The notes under the pieces: generated by a model | What the model saw: the letters and a program-made list of their open reading frames with translations, nothing else | What the model was told of the DNA's origin: nothing | Database searches by the model: none | Position numbers and translations under genes: made by a program | Part shown: in pieces, positions 31,428-41,519 of the stretch | Numbering within the stretch: position 1 is the stretch's first letter | How the letters are laid out: each line of letters opens with the position of its first letter | From: Chitinophaga sp. CB10 | GTDB taxonomy: Bacteria > Bacteroidota > Bacteroidia > Chitinophagales > Chitinophagaceae | Length of the DNA: 64,000 nt | Reading direction: 5' to 3' | NCBI GenBank assembly: GCA_001870995.2 | Contig: MLAV02000010.1 | Location: forward strand, 62,001 to 126,000

Positions 31428-33452
31428 ATGAGCCGCTATCTATATCTCCTCCTGGGATGCTTATTATTTCTTTGCTGCCGCAAGCTGGAAAACGTGCAGT
31501 TCAGCACGCCGTTGGCGGTGGATAGTCGCATCGTGCGGATTGCCGCCACGGCGGACACCACCAAAGTGATCGTGTACTCCGATGGCGACTGGCAGGTGGC
31601 GCCTGCCGCAGAAACGCCCTGGATACTGCTGCGCCAAAGCGCCGGCCATGGCAAAGGCTATTTCATTGCCGAAGCAACGGACAACAGTACCGCGCTGCCC
31701 CGCGCCGTAAAACTGGTGATTAACAGTAACGGCCATACGGACACCGTGCAGATCCAGCAACGCGGGCTCGTTCCCACACTCGCCATTGCCGATACTACCG
31801 CCCAGGCAATTGCCAATGGCGGCTTATACCGTACGGGCATCAGCACCAATGTGCCGCTGGCCCTGCAAACCGCCGTGTACCGCTATGATTCCTCCGGCGC
31901 CGGCTGGATTTCACAGCTGGATATCAGGGACGGCTACCTGTATTTCCATGCGGATACCAATCACCTGGCGGTGGACCGAGTGGCAGTACTCACCCTCAGC
32001 TACCTGGATGCATTGGGTACCACCACCAAAGATTCCATCAAGATCAAACAAAAAGCCGGCATCAGTTTCGACGGGGCCGTGGCAAGGGATTTCAGCTATG
32101 TAAAAAGTTTGGCGCCAGGGGTTATCAACGAAAACAGCTACATCGAAGGTATCGTTGTTTCCGACAAAGGCCACCCGAACATAGCGCAGAACCTCAACTC
32201 CGCCGCTAACAAGCACGTGGTAGACAAAACGGAAAATAGTATAGCCGTGTACGTGCAAAGCACAGACGGCAGCAGCGGTTTATATCTCAAAATGAAAACC
32301 GCCGGCGAAAATATTTTCAACTTTAACGATAGGGTGAAAATCCACCTGAAAGGTGCCACCCTGCAAAAGCTGGCCAACCCGGCCCGCAGCATTATTTCAG
32401 GCGTGGAAATTTCCCAGGTGATGCAGAAGGATGCCGGCACTACCGCTTTGCAGCCAAAAGAAAAATACATCTCGGAACTGACGGATAACGACCTGTACAC
32501 CTACGTGAAACTGAAAGACGTGGAGTTCTCCATTCCCTTCGGCGCCTATACGAATATCAATGAAGGCTATACGGCGAGGATGGACTGCTACCCGCTCAGC
32601 ATCCGGGATATACAGGGCAACAGCATGTACCTGCTCACCAACCTGGATGTGGCGTACCGCCGGGATGGCAAGCCTATCCCGCAGGGTGCAGGCGCCATTG
32701 CCGGCATCCTCGTGAGCGAAAACCATGACCGCTACGGCGGCAATATCGGTAAGTACAGTCTGCGCCATTTACGGCAGCAGGATATAGCGCTGAATGCGGA
32801 CCGCAGCAACGGCTTCTCCGCCGTACTGGTGGAATGGACACGCTTCAAAACCGAATACCAGGCAACGCCTACCGAAGCGCAAAACCCGCTGACGCCGGAC
32901 ATCGGCAGCGGCAAGCTCTATCACAGCTCCCGTAAGAGTATGGACTTCACCGCTAACGGCATCTATACTACGGTGGATTACAATAACGTATTACAGGAGC
33001 CGACTACGAACAAAGGCCAGGTTACCAATAGCGGCTGGGGCGCAAAAGGCTGGTGGAATACCACCACCAACACCGGGGAATACTGGATGGTGGAAACGTC
33101 TTCCAAAGGCGTTACACAACCGCTTTCCCTGCAGCTGGATGGCAATGTGGACCCCGGTGGGCCGCGTAATTTCGTGGTGGAATATTCTGCGACCAACAGT
33201 AACTGGATCACCGTGGGTACGTTTACCTTCCAGGATGTGGCCAACTGGACGAATACTTTGCTCACGCAGGTGGCAGGGTTTAAACAGGTGAATATGCAGT
33301 TGCCTGCGGGCGCGTCCAACCTGGATAAATTATATATACGGATACGTATGGCGGATAAGACGGTGGGTTCCGGCACAGCGGCTACCGGCGGGGCTTATAG
33401 TGCAACGGCGGCGTGCAGGTTAGGGCATTTGTCGTTGAAGTATAATAAATAA
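31428..33452 (+). CDS. DUF5689 surface lipoprotein with BACON-like domains
   Basis: 674 residues starting 3 bases after the EEP gene. A short lipoprotein signal (LLLGCLLFLCC) suggests outer-membrane anchoring. Residues about 35-115 and 120-205 look like BACON-type Ig modules (GDWQVAPAAETPWILLRQS, RAVKLVINSNGHTDTVQIQQ). A DUF5689 domain follows (SYIEGIVVSDKGHPNIAQN, IAVYVQSTDG, FNFNDRVKIHLKGATLQKL). The C-terminal ~200 residues include GEYWMVETSSKGVTQPLSLQ and FVVEYSATNSNWITVGTFT, a discoidin-like sandwich. It likely binds polymer or presents it to the EEP enzyme and SusD. The exact ligand is unknown. Confidence 0.85.
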   Translation: MSRYLYLLLGCLLFLCCRKLENVQFSTPLAVDSRIVRIAATADTTKVIVYSDGDWQVAPAAETPWILLRQSAGHGKGYFIAEATDNSTALPRAVKLVINSNGHTDTVQIQQRGLVPTLAIADTTAQAIANGGLYRTGISTNVPLALQTAVYRYDSSGAGWISQLDIRDGYLYFHADTNHLAVDRVAVLTLSYLDALGTTTKDSIKIKQKAGISFDGAVARDFSYVKSLAPGVINENSYIEGIVVSDKGHPNIAQNLNSAANKHVVDKTENSIAVYVQSTDGSSGLYLKMKTAGENIFNFNDRVKIHLKGATLQKLANPARSIISGVEISQVMQKDAGTTALQPKEKYISELTDNDLYTYVKLKDVEFSIPFGAYTNINEGYTARMDCYPLSIRDIQGNSMYLLTNLDVAYRRDGKPIPQGAGAIAGILVSENHDRYGGNIGKYSLRHLRQQDIALNADRSNGFSAVLVEWTRFKTEYQATPTEAQNPLTPDIGSGKLYHSSRKSMDFTANGIYTTVDYNNVLQEPTTNKGQVTNSGWGAKGWWNTTTNTGEYWMVETSSKGVTQPLSLQLDGNVDPGGPRNFVVEYSATNSNWITVGTFTFQDVANWTNTLLTQVAGFKQVNMQLPAGASNLDKLYIRIRMADKTVGSGTAATGGAYSATAACRLGHLSLKYNK

Positions 33453-33464
33453 GGGGGATGAGGG

Positions 33465-33491
33465 AAGGCCGGTGTGATACCGGCCTTTTTT
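33465..33491 (+). terminator. Terminator of the ECF/SusCD/EEP operon
   Basis: AAGGCCGGT pairs with ACCGGCCTT around a GTGAT loop and is followed by a run of Ts, 13 bases after the DUF5689 stop. Confidence 0.88.
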
Positions 33492-33611
33492 CTTCTCTGC
33501 GTTAATAAGATTTTATTAATTCAAAATAATTCCTCCCCTTCCCTAATATCCCCCTCTTTCATTATTTCAAAATAATTCCTTACCATTGACCCACAAAAAA
33601 GAAGATGTGTC

Positions 33612-34172
33612 ATGGACTTTCAAGCTTACGAGCAGGAATTTCAAAAAATTCTACACAACCCGGAACCTGCACCACCATATAACAACCCGGATTACCTGAA
33701 TTATACAAAACTGAACTGGTCCCGGCAGTCGCGCTGGTTAAAAACCGGAAAATTATCGGAAGATATTATCGCCGCAGCAAAAAGCATTACGCAACCGCAG
33801 CACTGGATCATCATCACCGAGCCCTGGTGCGGCGATGCCGCGCACCTGGTACCCTTTTTCCAGATGATTGCCGCGTTAAACCCGCTGATCACCACCGAAT
33901 ACCAACTACGCGATTCTCCGCCCTTCCTCATCCATCAATACCTCACCAACGGTACTTCCAAATCCATTCCCAAGCTGATCATGCGCGATGCCGCGGGAAA
34001 AGATATAGCCGTATGGGGGCCTCGCCCGGCAGGATGCCAAACGTTGTACGACCGGCTCAAACACGAGCAGGCGGATTTTGAACAAATGAAAATTTCATTA
34101 CAGCAATGGTATAATGAAGATAAAGGTGTGAGTGTACAGTTAGAATTATTACCTTTGCTACATAACTACTAA
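33612..34172 (+). CDS. Thioredoxin-family protein with a single active-site cysteine
   Basis: 186 residues, cytosolic, resembling the thioredoxin_9-type family. The fold is indicated by WIIITEPWCGDAAHLVPFF with the active-site helix, and KSIPKLIMRDAAGKDIAVWG, which supplies the conserved cis-Pro region. The usual CxxC is WCGDA here, so only one cysteine remains and classical dithiol exchange is unlikely; a monothiol or bacilliredoxin-like role is possible. It stands alone between two terminators. Confidence 0.82.
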   Translation: MDFQAYEQEFQKILHNPEPAPPYNNPDYLNYTKLNWSRQSRWLKTGKLSEDIIAAAKSITQPQHWIIITEPWCGDAAHLVPFFQMIAALNPLITTEYQLRDSPPFLIHQYLTNGTSKSIPKLIMRDAAGKDIAVWGPRPAGCQTLYDRLKHEQADFEQMKISLQQWYNEDKGVSVQLELLPLLHNY

Positions 34173-34187
34173 CCCATCATTTTTAAA

Positions 34188-34223
34188 ACAGCGTCACGAA
34201 GCTTTGTGACGCTGTTTTTTTTT
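34188..34223. terminator. Hairpin terminator
   Basis: ACAGCGTCAC (34188-34197) pairs with GTGACGCTGT (34206-34215) and leads into nine Ts. It terminates the thioredoxin-like gene and lies 24 bases from the end of the convergent beta-helix gene. Confidence 0.92.
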
Positions 34224-34246
34224 GAGGTGCATTCATTCGGATATGA

Positions 34247-35743
34247 TTACTTTAGTCTTTCCTGTAACTGGGCGTAGTAAAGGCTTTTAGGCGATACGTG
34301 TTTTCCCTGCGATACGATGATACCGGCCGGCAACACCGGAAATTTTCCAAACGGACGCGCTTCCTGCCGCTGCTCCCCGATGCAGCCAATCATCCAGTTC
34401 ATACTGCCGGGCGGCTGCTGATTCAAAAAACTTTTTGCGCTACTGTTCCACACTACGGACCATCCGATGGACCATCCATGCCCTGACCCCATGGAGCCCC
34501 GGTTCATATATTCAATCCCTCCTCCCGGTACCTGACAGTTATCTACCAGCATGCCCGTAGCCCAGCGCTGATGTGGCTGTATCCAGCCGCCGCCTTCAAA
34601 GGTGCAATCGAGGATCACGATAGGCCCCGTTACTTTAGCGCCGGTAGCAATGTAGAACACGTTGCCGCCTTTGATGTAGCAGCGCTGCACCAGCAGCTGC
34701 GGACCGCTGGCATTGATATCCGCCGGCTTCGCTGCGCCGGTGGTAACGGTATCATGGTAAATGCTGATGCGGTCCAGCGTTACGCGGCGGCCGGTTACGC
34801 TGATGCTGTTGATCGTATTGAATACCTGGATATCCGCCGCCCAGGCATCCGTAATACCGCTGATATGAAAAGCCTGGTGATGCCGGTCGTTGATCGTACC
34901 TGTTTGCGTGGGAGATACTATGCTGAAGCCGGATATACCGCAGTCCGTAATTTCCCCGCTGGTGCTGATGCGTTCCACCACGGTGCTGGCAAATTGCGCG
35001 TCATAGCTATCCGTCAACGGCACATCCAGTAGTAAGGTACTGCCGTTGATAGCGGTGATGATCCGGTCAATCGTCAGCTCCCCGTTGATCCAGGTTTGCG
35101 GCTTGCCGTCCCGCACCAGGTCGTGCATGCCCATGAACTGCACCCATTCTGCCGTCACCGGTTTGGTGATGCGGATCGTATCCCCTTTTTTGAACAACCC
35201 CGGTTGATCCACCGGGATTTTACGGGTACCTGCCGGCACGTAAGCGGCCGTTACTTTAGCCGCCGCGCTGGTTTTGGTATAACTGGGTTTTCCTCTAACG
35301 GCAACGGCTACATGCGCCGGGCCCGCGAGTTGCAGGATCGTTCCCCGGGGCGTGCTGCCGCTACCTTTCAGCACCACGCCGCTGCTGTGCAGTAAAATAG
35401 TTTTATCGCAGTAATACTTGCCGGGCGCCAGCAGCACTGCGCCGCGGAAACCGTTTACCAACGGCAGGGCGGATACAGAATCGATCGCCGCCTGGATGGC
35501 ATCCGCATCGTTGGCATTGCCGGGTTGCACCTGCCTGCGCACAGGCACGTCCGGGATATCCACCCCGCCGCCTTTATAGCCGGCGTAGGAAAAATCCATG
35601 ATACGGTCCCCCCGGGAAGTAGTGTCATAAACGAGCGTACCCCTGGCGTCAACGGATACCCATTGTTGGGCGCGGGCGTGCAGGAAAGGCAGGATTATCA
35701 GCAGGGCCATAGATGCCAGCCTTGCAGCAATGCGTTTTTTCAT
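34247..35743 (-). CDS. Secreted right-handed beta-helix protein (pectate-lyase-superfamily fold)
   Basis: 498 residues with a signal peptide ending LHARAQ. The N-terminal part VDIPDVPVRRQVQPGNANDADAI matches the start of pectate-lyase-3-type beta-helix domains (AIQAAIDSVSALP, GAVLLAPGKYYCDKTILLHS, GVVLKGSG). Repeating beta-coils run through QVFNTINSISVTGRRVTLDR to IVILDCTFEGGGWIQPHQRW. Catalytic residues cannot be assigned by eye; it may act on a uronic acid polymer or only bind it. It lies 56 bases downstream of the response regulator on the same strand, so HK, RR and this protein may form an operon. Confidence 0.8.
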   Translation of the reverse strand: MKKRIAARLASMALLIILPFLHARAQQWVSVDARGTLVYDTTSRGDRIMDFSYAGYKGGGVDIPDVPVRRQVQPGNANDADAIQAAIDSVSALPLVNGFRGAVLLAPGKYYCDKTILLHSSGVVLKGSGSTPRGTILQLAGPAHVAVAVRGKPSYTKTSAAAKVTAAYVPAGTRKIPVDQPGLFKKGDTIRITKPVTAEWVQFMGMHDLVRDGKPQTWINGELTIDRIITAINGSTLLLDVPLTDSYDAQFASTVVERISTSGEITDCGISGFSIVSPTQTGTINDRHHQAFHISGITDAWAADIQVFNTINSISVTGRRVTLDRISIYHDTVTTGAAKPADINASGPQLLVQRCYIKGGNVFYIATGAKVTGPIVILDCTFEGGGWIQPHQRWATGMLVDNCQVPGGGIEYMNRGSMGSGHGWSIGWSVVWNSSAKSFLNQQPPGSMNWMIGCIGEQRQEARPFGKFPVLPAGIIVSQGKHVSPKSLYYAQLQERLK

Positions 35744-35799
35744 AATGGAATTTAAATCTGTGCAGCATAAAACTACAGCATCCGCATAAAACTATCCGT

Positions 35800-36519
35800 T
35801 CAATTACTGATAGGATTTTCGCGCTGCTGGCGGATGTGGAAGAGGAACCCTACCCCATATACGTTTTTGATTTCCACGAGCGGATTTTTCGCAAAGTATT
35901 TCCGGAAGCGGGATACGAATACATCCAGGCTGCGGCGGAGTACATAATCGTTGCTGCCCCATACGGCGGCGAGGATGTCGTCCCGGTTCAGTACTTTGTT
36001 CGGATGGCGGAAGAAATACAGCAGCAGGTCGTGCTCCCGCGCCGTGAGCTGAATATCGTCCTCGTCCGGCGCCTGCAGGATGTAGGTATCCTTGTTGTAC
36101 GTCGTATGCCCGATGGCGATCAGCTTGTCCTCCGCCGGCGCGTCCGGCGCTTTGCCGCTGCGCCGGATGATGTTGTTCATCCGCAGCACCAGCTCTTCGG
36201 CATCAAAGGGTTTTACGATGTAATCGTCCGCACCGAGTTGCAGCCCCGTCAGCCGGTCCTGCTTTTGATTGCGGGCAGTGAGGAAGAGGAAGGGCAGCTC
36301 CGGTTGCAGCAATTGCAGCTGCCTGGCCAGGGAAAAGCCGTCCATCCCCGGCAGGTTCACATCAATGAGCGCAATGTCGAAATGCTGTTCTGTAGCCTGT
36401 TGCAGCGCTACCGTCGCATCCGGCGCCAGGCTTACGGCAAAGTTGCAGAGGGTAAGGTATTGCAGGACCATATTTCCCAGGTCGGTTTCGTCCTCAATTA
36501 ATAATACATGCTTTTTCAT
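35800..36519 (-). CDS. OmpR-family response regulator
   Basis: 239 residues. The receiver has acidic residues near 10-12 (LLIEDETDLG), phospho-acceptor Asp53 (ALIDVNLPGMDGF) and KPFDAEEL. The C-terminal winged helix is QLTAREHDLLLYFFRHPNKV and LRRSLDVFVSRFRKYF. The start overlaps the end of the kinase gene by 4 bases. Its probable target is the divergent SusC/SusD operon that begins at 38328. Confidence 0.94.
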   Translation of the reverse strand: MKKHVLLIEDETDLGNMVLQYLTLCNFAVSLAPDATVALQQATEQHFDIALIDVNLPGMDGFSLARQLQLLQPELPFLFLTARNQKQDRLTGLQLGADDYIVKPFDAEELVLRMNNIIRRSGKAPDAPAEDKLIAIGHTTYNKDTYILQAPDEDDIQLTAREHDLLLYFFRHPNKVLNRDDILAAVWGSNDYVLRRSLDVFVSRFRKYFAKNPLVEIKNVYGVGFLFHIRQQRENPISN

Positions 36520-37955
36520 GGACAGGAAATTAACGGAATGGTGATTACAAAACGGCTGCCATAGCCGGGTGTGCTGTGTACGTCGATTTGCCAGTTATGC
36601 GCCCGCACGCACTGCTGCACAAAATAGAGGCCCATGCCCAGCCCTTTCACATGGAGGTCGCCGGGATGACGGTCCCGGTAATACTTTTCAAAAATTTTAT
36701 CGATCGTGCTTTTACTCATGCCTACGCCGTTGTCCGCTAAGGAAAGCACGGCGTTTTTCCCCGCGTCCGCCACCACGATGTTCACCAGCTTATGTTCCTG
36801 CCGGTTGTACTTCAGCGCATTGTCGATCAGGTTTTGCAGCATGGTGGTAAAATGGAAAGGGTCCGTTTCAATGCAGAGCGGATGCGGCGGCAGGTCCAGG
36901 TGCAGCCGGCAGTTGGGCTGCACGGCGTAGTTAGCCACAATATCGCTGACGAGCGTATTCACGTCCTGCATGCTTTTATCCGTGAGCAGTTTATGCTCCA
37001 CCGTCATCTCCAGCATTTTGCCCACGAGCAGCTGCAGCCGCCGGGACTGCCGTTCTATCACGGCCGCCAGGTGATGGATGGCCTGGTCTTTTGCCACCGG
37101 CAAATGTTTCAGGTTGAGCGTAGCCATGATAATGGTGGTGAGCGGCGTATTCAGCTCATGGGTAATATGATCGATAAAATCCGATTTCATTTCCGACAGC
37201 CGCTTTTGCTTCTTCCACCGCCTCACCAGTATAATAAACAGGATCACGATGGCCAGCACCGTACACAGCGAAGGCAGGATGGTGTACCGCATTTGCCGCA
37301 GGATGATGGCCCGCCGGTTCGCCGGTTCCGCATGCAGGGAAAAACGCACGAGGAAAGTATTGGGCTTGGGATCGCTCACGGCGATGGCCGCAATAATGTT
37401 GTTGTTGGCCGCAGTTTCCATATTGCCCGCCAGCCGTATGCCGGATTTACTCTGCATCCCCGCCGGCAGCTGCGGTAACATCGCCTTCGGGCGAAACAAC
37501 GGTACATAATGCCGCCCGTCAAACGTAACCGCCATTTCCTGTACCAGTATAGTGTAGGCCATAGGTTCTTTTAGTTGGAGAAGAGAACAAATGCTGTCGA
37601 ATACATGGTTGCCCGTTGCCGCTTTATAAAGCGACAGCAGTATGCCGTATGACAAAGTGGTAGCATAATGCCGGAACTCCACTGTATCCGCCTCGTATAA
37701 GTGCTGCAGCCTCGGGTACGCCGTATCGAGGAAGCTGTTTACCACCCGCTCCCCTCCGGGGAAGAACAGGTCGTTGGCGATCGACCTCGTATAGAGGTCG
37801 TGCAGCTCGTATTCCTTTTCTACCGTGTACCGGTCGTTCAGCAATTCATAAGTGTTGTACAGCAGCAGGAACTGCGTTAGCACCAGCGCTACAAAACAGA
37901 TGACAGCCGTAAAGACGTAGATCTTAAACTGATGACGCATTTGGTTGATATACAT
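36516..37955 (-). CDS. Membrane sensor histidine kinase
   Basis: 479 residues from the ATG at 37955 (MYINQMRHQFKIYVF), which places the first membrane helix correctly; an upstream ATG at 38039 would add 28 basic residues. Two membrane helices (IYVFTAVICFVALVLTQFLL and LPSLCTVLAIVILFIILV) bracket a ~200-residue periplasmic sensor. HisKA contains FIDHITHELNTPLTTI (phospho-His). The ATPase has N box DNALKYN, G1 DNGVGMS and GLGMGLYFV. It pairs with the overlapping response regulator. Its ligand is probably a breakdown product handled by the neighbouring SusC/SusD system. Confidence 0.92.
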   Translation of the reverse strand: MYINQMRHQFKIYVFTAVICFVALVLTQFLLLYNTYELLNDRYTVEKEYELHDLYTRSIANDLFFPGGERVVNSFLDTAYPRLQHLYEADTVEFRHYATTLSYGILLSLYKAATGNHVFDSICSLLQLKEPMAYTILVQEMAVTFDGRHYVPLFRPKAMLPQLPAGMQSKSGIRLAGNMETAANNNIIAAIAVSDPKPNTFLVRFSLHAEPANRRAIILRQMRYTILPSLCTVLAIVILFIILVRRWKKQKRLSEMKSDFIDHITHELNTPLTTIIMATLNLKHLPVAKDQAIHHLAAVIERQSRRLQLLVGKMLEMTVEHKLLTDKSMQDVNTLVSDIVANYAVQPNCRLHLDLPPHPLCIETDPFHFTTMLQNLIDNALKYNRQEHKLVNIVVADAGKNAVLSLADNGVGMSKSTIDKIFEKYYRDRHPGDLHVKGLGMGLYFVQQCVRAHNWQIDVHSTPGYGSRFVITIPLISCP

Positions 37956-38327
37956 GTATCTGCTCAACGATGATAGCCTTTGGACAAGACGGCAATATGC
38001 GCCTTTTAATCTGTTGGCAGAAGGCTGTTTACATTTCATTTAGACTTCATTGGTAATTGTTTACATTTCCTTGGATATCTGTTAACAGCTGGTATCCCAC
38101 AGGTAACGTAATTTAGCCATCAACTGGGATGGAGAACTATTTGCCTGTTTTAGAAAATCGATTTAGCAATAAATAATAGCATCAGTCGCCCAGCCAGCAT
38201 AAGTATAATCAATATCAGCCAAATTATCTTGTCGGCCAATAAAAAAATGAAAGCACCGTACCTGTAACGAACGATCTGATAAATCCGGACACAACCAACA
38301 TCAATCGCTATATTAAACAGTAACGTC

Positions 38328-41300
38328 ATGAATAACACACCATGTACCGGGAGGCGGCATGCCCTCTCCCGCACGGCATCCCTTTGCCTGATACCGCTCG
38401 CCATTACCGCGGCGGCCAGCCGGCTGAGCGCCGCACCGGCGCCGTTGCCCCCGCAAAGTATAACGCAAACGGATACACGCATCAACGGCATCATCCGGGA
38501 TAAAGCCGGCAAACCTATCCCCGGCGCTACCATCCGCGTGGTGGGCGCCGCCAAAGGCGCTACCTCCGGCGCGGACGGCCACTTCACCGTCAACGCCAAC
38601 CCCAAAGGCAGCCTGGAAATATCCTATATTGGCTACAACACGCAGGTAGTATCCATCAACAACTCCGTAGAGCTGGAAATTATCCTCGAGGCCAAAGAAG
38701 GGAACATGAACGAAGTAGTAGTCGTAGGCTTCGGCCAGCAACGCAAAATCAGCCTCGTGGGCGCGCAGTCCTCCATCAAAGTGGCGGACCTGAAGCAACC
38801 CGTAGCCAACCTCTCCACCGTACTCGCCGGCCGTATTGCCGGCATCGTGGCAGTGCAGCGCAGCGGGGAACCAGGCCATGATGACGGCGACATCTGGATC
38901 AGGGGCATCTCCACCTTCACCAGCGGCTCCACCCGCCCACTCGTACTCGTAGACGGCGTGGAACGCTCCCTCTCCAATATCGACCCGCAGGATGTGGAAT
39001 CCTTCACCATCCTGAAAGACGCTTCTGCCACGGCAGTTTACGGCGTGCGCGGCGCCAACGGGGTGATCATCGTCAAAACGAGAGGCGGTAAATCCGGCAA
39101 GCCCCGCATCAACGTGGACTACAACGAAGGCCTTACCAAATTTACCAAAGTGCCGCAAATGGCCGATGGGATCACGTATATGAACCTGGCCAACGAAGCG
39201 CTCACCACCCGCGGCTACAATCCCAAATACACGGCCGACTATATCAAGAACACCGCCGCCAACGCCGATCCCAACCTCTACCCGAATGTAGACTGGATCG
39301 ACGCCATCTTCAATAAAACCGGCCGTAACCGCAGGGCCAACGTCAATATCAGCGGCGGCAGCAACGCCGCCAAATACTACGTATCCCTCGGCTACTACGA
39401 CGAAAAAGGGTTGTTTAAAACCACCGACCTCGTGAAATACAACCAGGCCATCAAATACCGGCGCTATAACTTTACCAGTAACCTGAACGTAAAGGTAACG
39501 CCTACCACTACAGTGGATTTAGGACTGCAAGGCTATATCTCCAACGGCAACTACCCCGGCGGCGCTACCACCATCGATGGAAACGGCAATATCAGCATCA
39601 GCAGCTCCAATATCTTTGAACAGGCCCTGCTCGTACCGCCGGTGGAATACCCTATCCTCTACCCCGGTAACTTCGTGCCCGGCCGCAACCCTAACGGCGA
39701 CCAGCGCAACCCCTATGCGGATGTTACGCGGAGAGGTTATTCCAACGAATTCAAAAACCAGTTATATTCCAACATCCGGCTCACGCAGGACCTCCGCTTC
39801 ATTGTACCAGGCCTCAGCTTCAGCACCATGTTCGCCTTCGACGCGTACAACGGTAATATACTGGCCCGGCTCAAACGCGAAGATACCTACGTACCCGATC
39901 CCGCCACGCCGTACAAACCCGATGGCTCCCTCAACCTCGTGCGAACCTACCAGGGCACCAACTACCTGAGCTATAACGCCAACCGCTCCGGTAACCGCAG
40001 GTTTTATACGGAGTCGTCCCTGAACTACGACAGCGCATTTGGTAAACACCGCGTGAGCGGGCTATTGCTCTATAACCAGAGCGATTACCTCAACCCCTTT
40101 GCGGGCGACTTCACCCGCAGCATTCCCTACCGCACCCGCGGTATAGCTGCCAGGGTTACCTACTCCTGGAACGATCGCTATTTCGTGGAAGGTAACGCCG
40201 GCTACAACGGTTCTGAAAACTTCGCGCCTACACAACGCTATGGCCTCTTCCCTGCATGGGGACTAGGCTGGGTGGTATCCAACGAGCCTTTCTTCAACGG
40301 CGTAAAAAACATCATCCCCTTCCTGAAATTCCGCTTCTCCGATGGTAAAGTGGGCAGCGGCCTGCTGGGCAGCGGGGATAATGCCCGCCGCTTCGCCTAC
40401 CTCACCCTGCTCAACGAAGGCGCAACCGGCTATACATTCGGCACCAACCGCAGCAACCTCACCGGCATCAACGTCAGCGATTATGCGGTAGACGTTACCT
40501 GGTCCACCGCCCGTAAAATGGACCTGGGTATGGACCTCCGCCTCCTCCACGAACAACTCTCCCTCACGGTGGACCTCTTCCAGGAACACCGCACTGGCAT
40601 CTTCCTGCAACGCGGCGCCGTGCCGGCATTCGTAGGCCTGATCAACAACCCCTGGGGCAACCTCGGCGTGGTAGACAACAAGGGCATCGACGCCAGCCTG
40701 GAATATACCGCCAAGCTCGGCGACGTCGGCATCAGCCTCATGGGCAACTTCACTTACAATAAGGACAAAGTGATAGAAAACGATCAGCCCATCCCCAAAT
40801 ATCCCTGGATGGACAGGCGCGGCTCCAACATCCTCGCCCGCTATGGCTACGTGGCGGAAGGCCTCTTTGCCAGCGACGATGAAATAGCGAAAAGCGCAAA
40901 ACCCGAAGGCGCAAAAGTGCTGCCCGGGGACATTAAGTACCGCGACCTCAACGGCGACGGTAAGATCGACGCCTACGACCAGCAGCAGATCGGCAGGGGC
41001 GACGTGCCGGCCATCGTGTACGGCTTTGGCCTCAACCTCAGCTACAAACAGTTTTATGTGAGCGCCTTCTTCCAGGGGCAGGCCAAAGCGGATGTACAGC
41101 TTTCCGGCCGGGGCATTATGCCCTTCAACGGCGATGGCGGCGTAAGCAACATCTACGCCATTGCCACCGACCGATGGACGCCCGATAACCCGCGCCAGGA
41201 CGCCTTCTACCCTCGCCTCGCATTTGGCCAGGCAGATAACTATAACAACACGCTGCCCAGCAGCTGGTGGGTGAAGGATATGAGCTATATCCGCCTCAAA

Positions 41301-41498
41301 TCCGCCGAGCTGGGCTACCTGCTGCCGCAGCAATACCTGCGCCGCGTGGGCATCAGCAGCGGAAAGGTGTACCTCTCCGGCTTCAACCTGCTCACCTTCA
41401 GCAACTTCAAACTATGGGATGTGGAAATGAGTACGTCTAACGGTGGCGCCTATCCGAATATCACCACCTTCTCCGCCGGCATCAACCTACAGTTTTAA
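38328..41498 (+). CDS. SusC/RagA-type TonB-dependent transporter (no STN domain)
   Basis: 1056 residues. After a signal sequence (ALSRTASLCLIPLAITAAAS), the mature N-terminus goes directly into the carboxypeptidase-regulatory-like domain (NGIIRDKAGKPIPGATIRVV), plug start NEVVVVGFGQQRKISLVGA, and a barrel with the SusC landmark YPNVDWIDAIFN. Without an STN domain it would not signal to a FecR. This agrees with the divergent two-component system being its regulator. It is translated with the SusD 21 bases on. Confidence 0.96.
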   Translation: MNNTPCTGRRHALSRTASLCLIPLAITAAASRLSAAPAPLPPQSITQTDTRINGIIRDKAGKPIPGATIRVVGAAKGATSGADGHFTVNANPKGSLEISYIGYNTQVVSINNSVELEIILEAKEGNMNEVVVVGFGQQRKISLVGAQSSIKVADLKQPVANLSTVLAGRIAGIVAVQRSGEPGHDDGDIWIRGISTFTSGSTRPLVLVDGVERSLSNIDPQDVESFTILKDASATAVYGVRGANGVIIVKTRGGKSGKPRINVDYNEGLTKFTKVPQMADGITYMNLANEALTTRGYNPKYTADYIKNTAANADPNLYPNVDWIDAIFNKTGRNRRANVNISGGSNAAKYYVSLGYYDEKGLFKTTDLVKYNQAIKYRRYNFTSNLNVKVTPTTTVDLGLQGYISNGNYPGGATTIDGNGNISISSSNIFEQALLVPPVEYPILYPGNFVPGRNPNGDQRNPYADVTRRGYSNEFKNQLYSNIRLTQDLRFIVPGLSFSTMFAFDAYNGNILARLKREDTYVPDPATPYKPDGSLNLVRTYQGTNYLSYNANRSGNRRFYTESSLNYDSAFGKHRVSGLLLYNQSDYLNPFAGDFTRSIPYRTRGIAARVTYSWNDRYFVEGNAGYNGSENFAPTQRYGLFPAWGLGWVVSNEPFFNGVKNIIPFLKFRFSDGKVGSGLLGSGDNARRFAYLTLLNEGATGYTFGTNRSNLTGINVSDYAVDVTWSTARKMDLGMDLRLLHEQLSLTVDLFQEHRTGIFLQRGAVPAFVGLINNPWGNLGVVDNKGIDASLEYTAKLGDVGISLMGNFTYNKDKVIENDQPIPKYPWMDRRGSNILARYGYVAEGLFASDDEIAKSAKPEGAKVLPGDIKYRDLNGDGKIDAYDQQQIGRGDVPAIVYGFGLNLSYKQFYVSAFFQGQAKADVQLSGRGIMPFNGDGGVSNIYAIATDRWTPDNPRQDAFYPRLAFGQADNYNNTLPSSWWVKDMSYIRLKSAELGYLLPQQYLRRVGISSGKVYLSGFNLLTFSNFKLWDVEMSTSNGGAYPNITTFSAGINLQF

Positions 41499-41519
41499 TT
41501 ATTCAAACGCGCACTACTT

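Noticed and set aside
40263..41333. 356-codon open frame antisense to the second SusC gene
   Set aside because: Same reason: low-complexity Ala/Val/Glu-rich product opposite a real gene, without signal or family motif.
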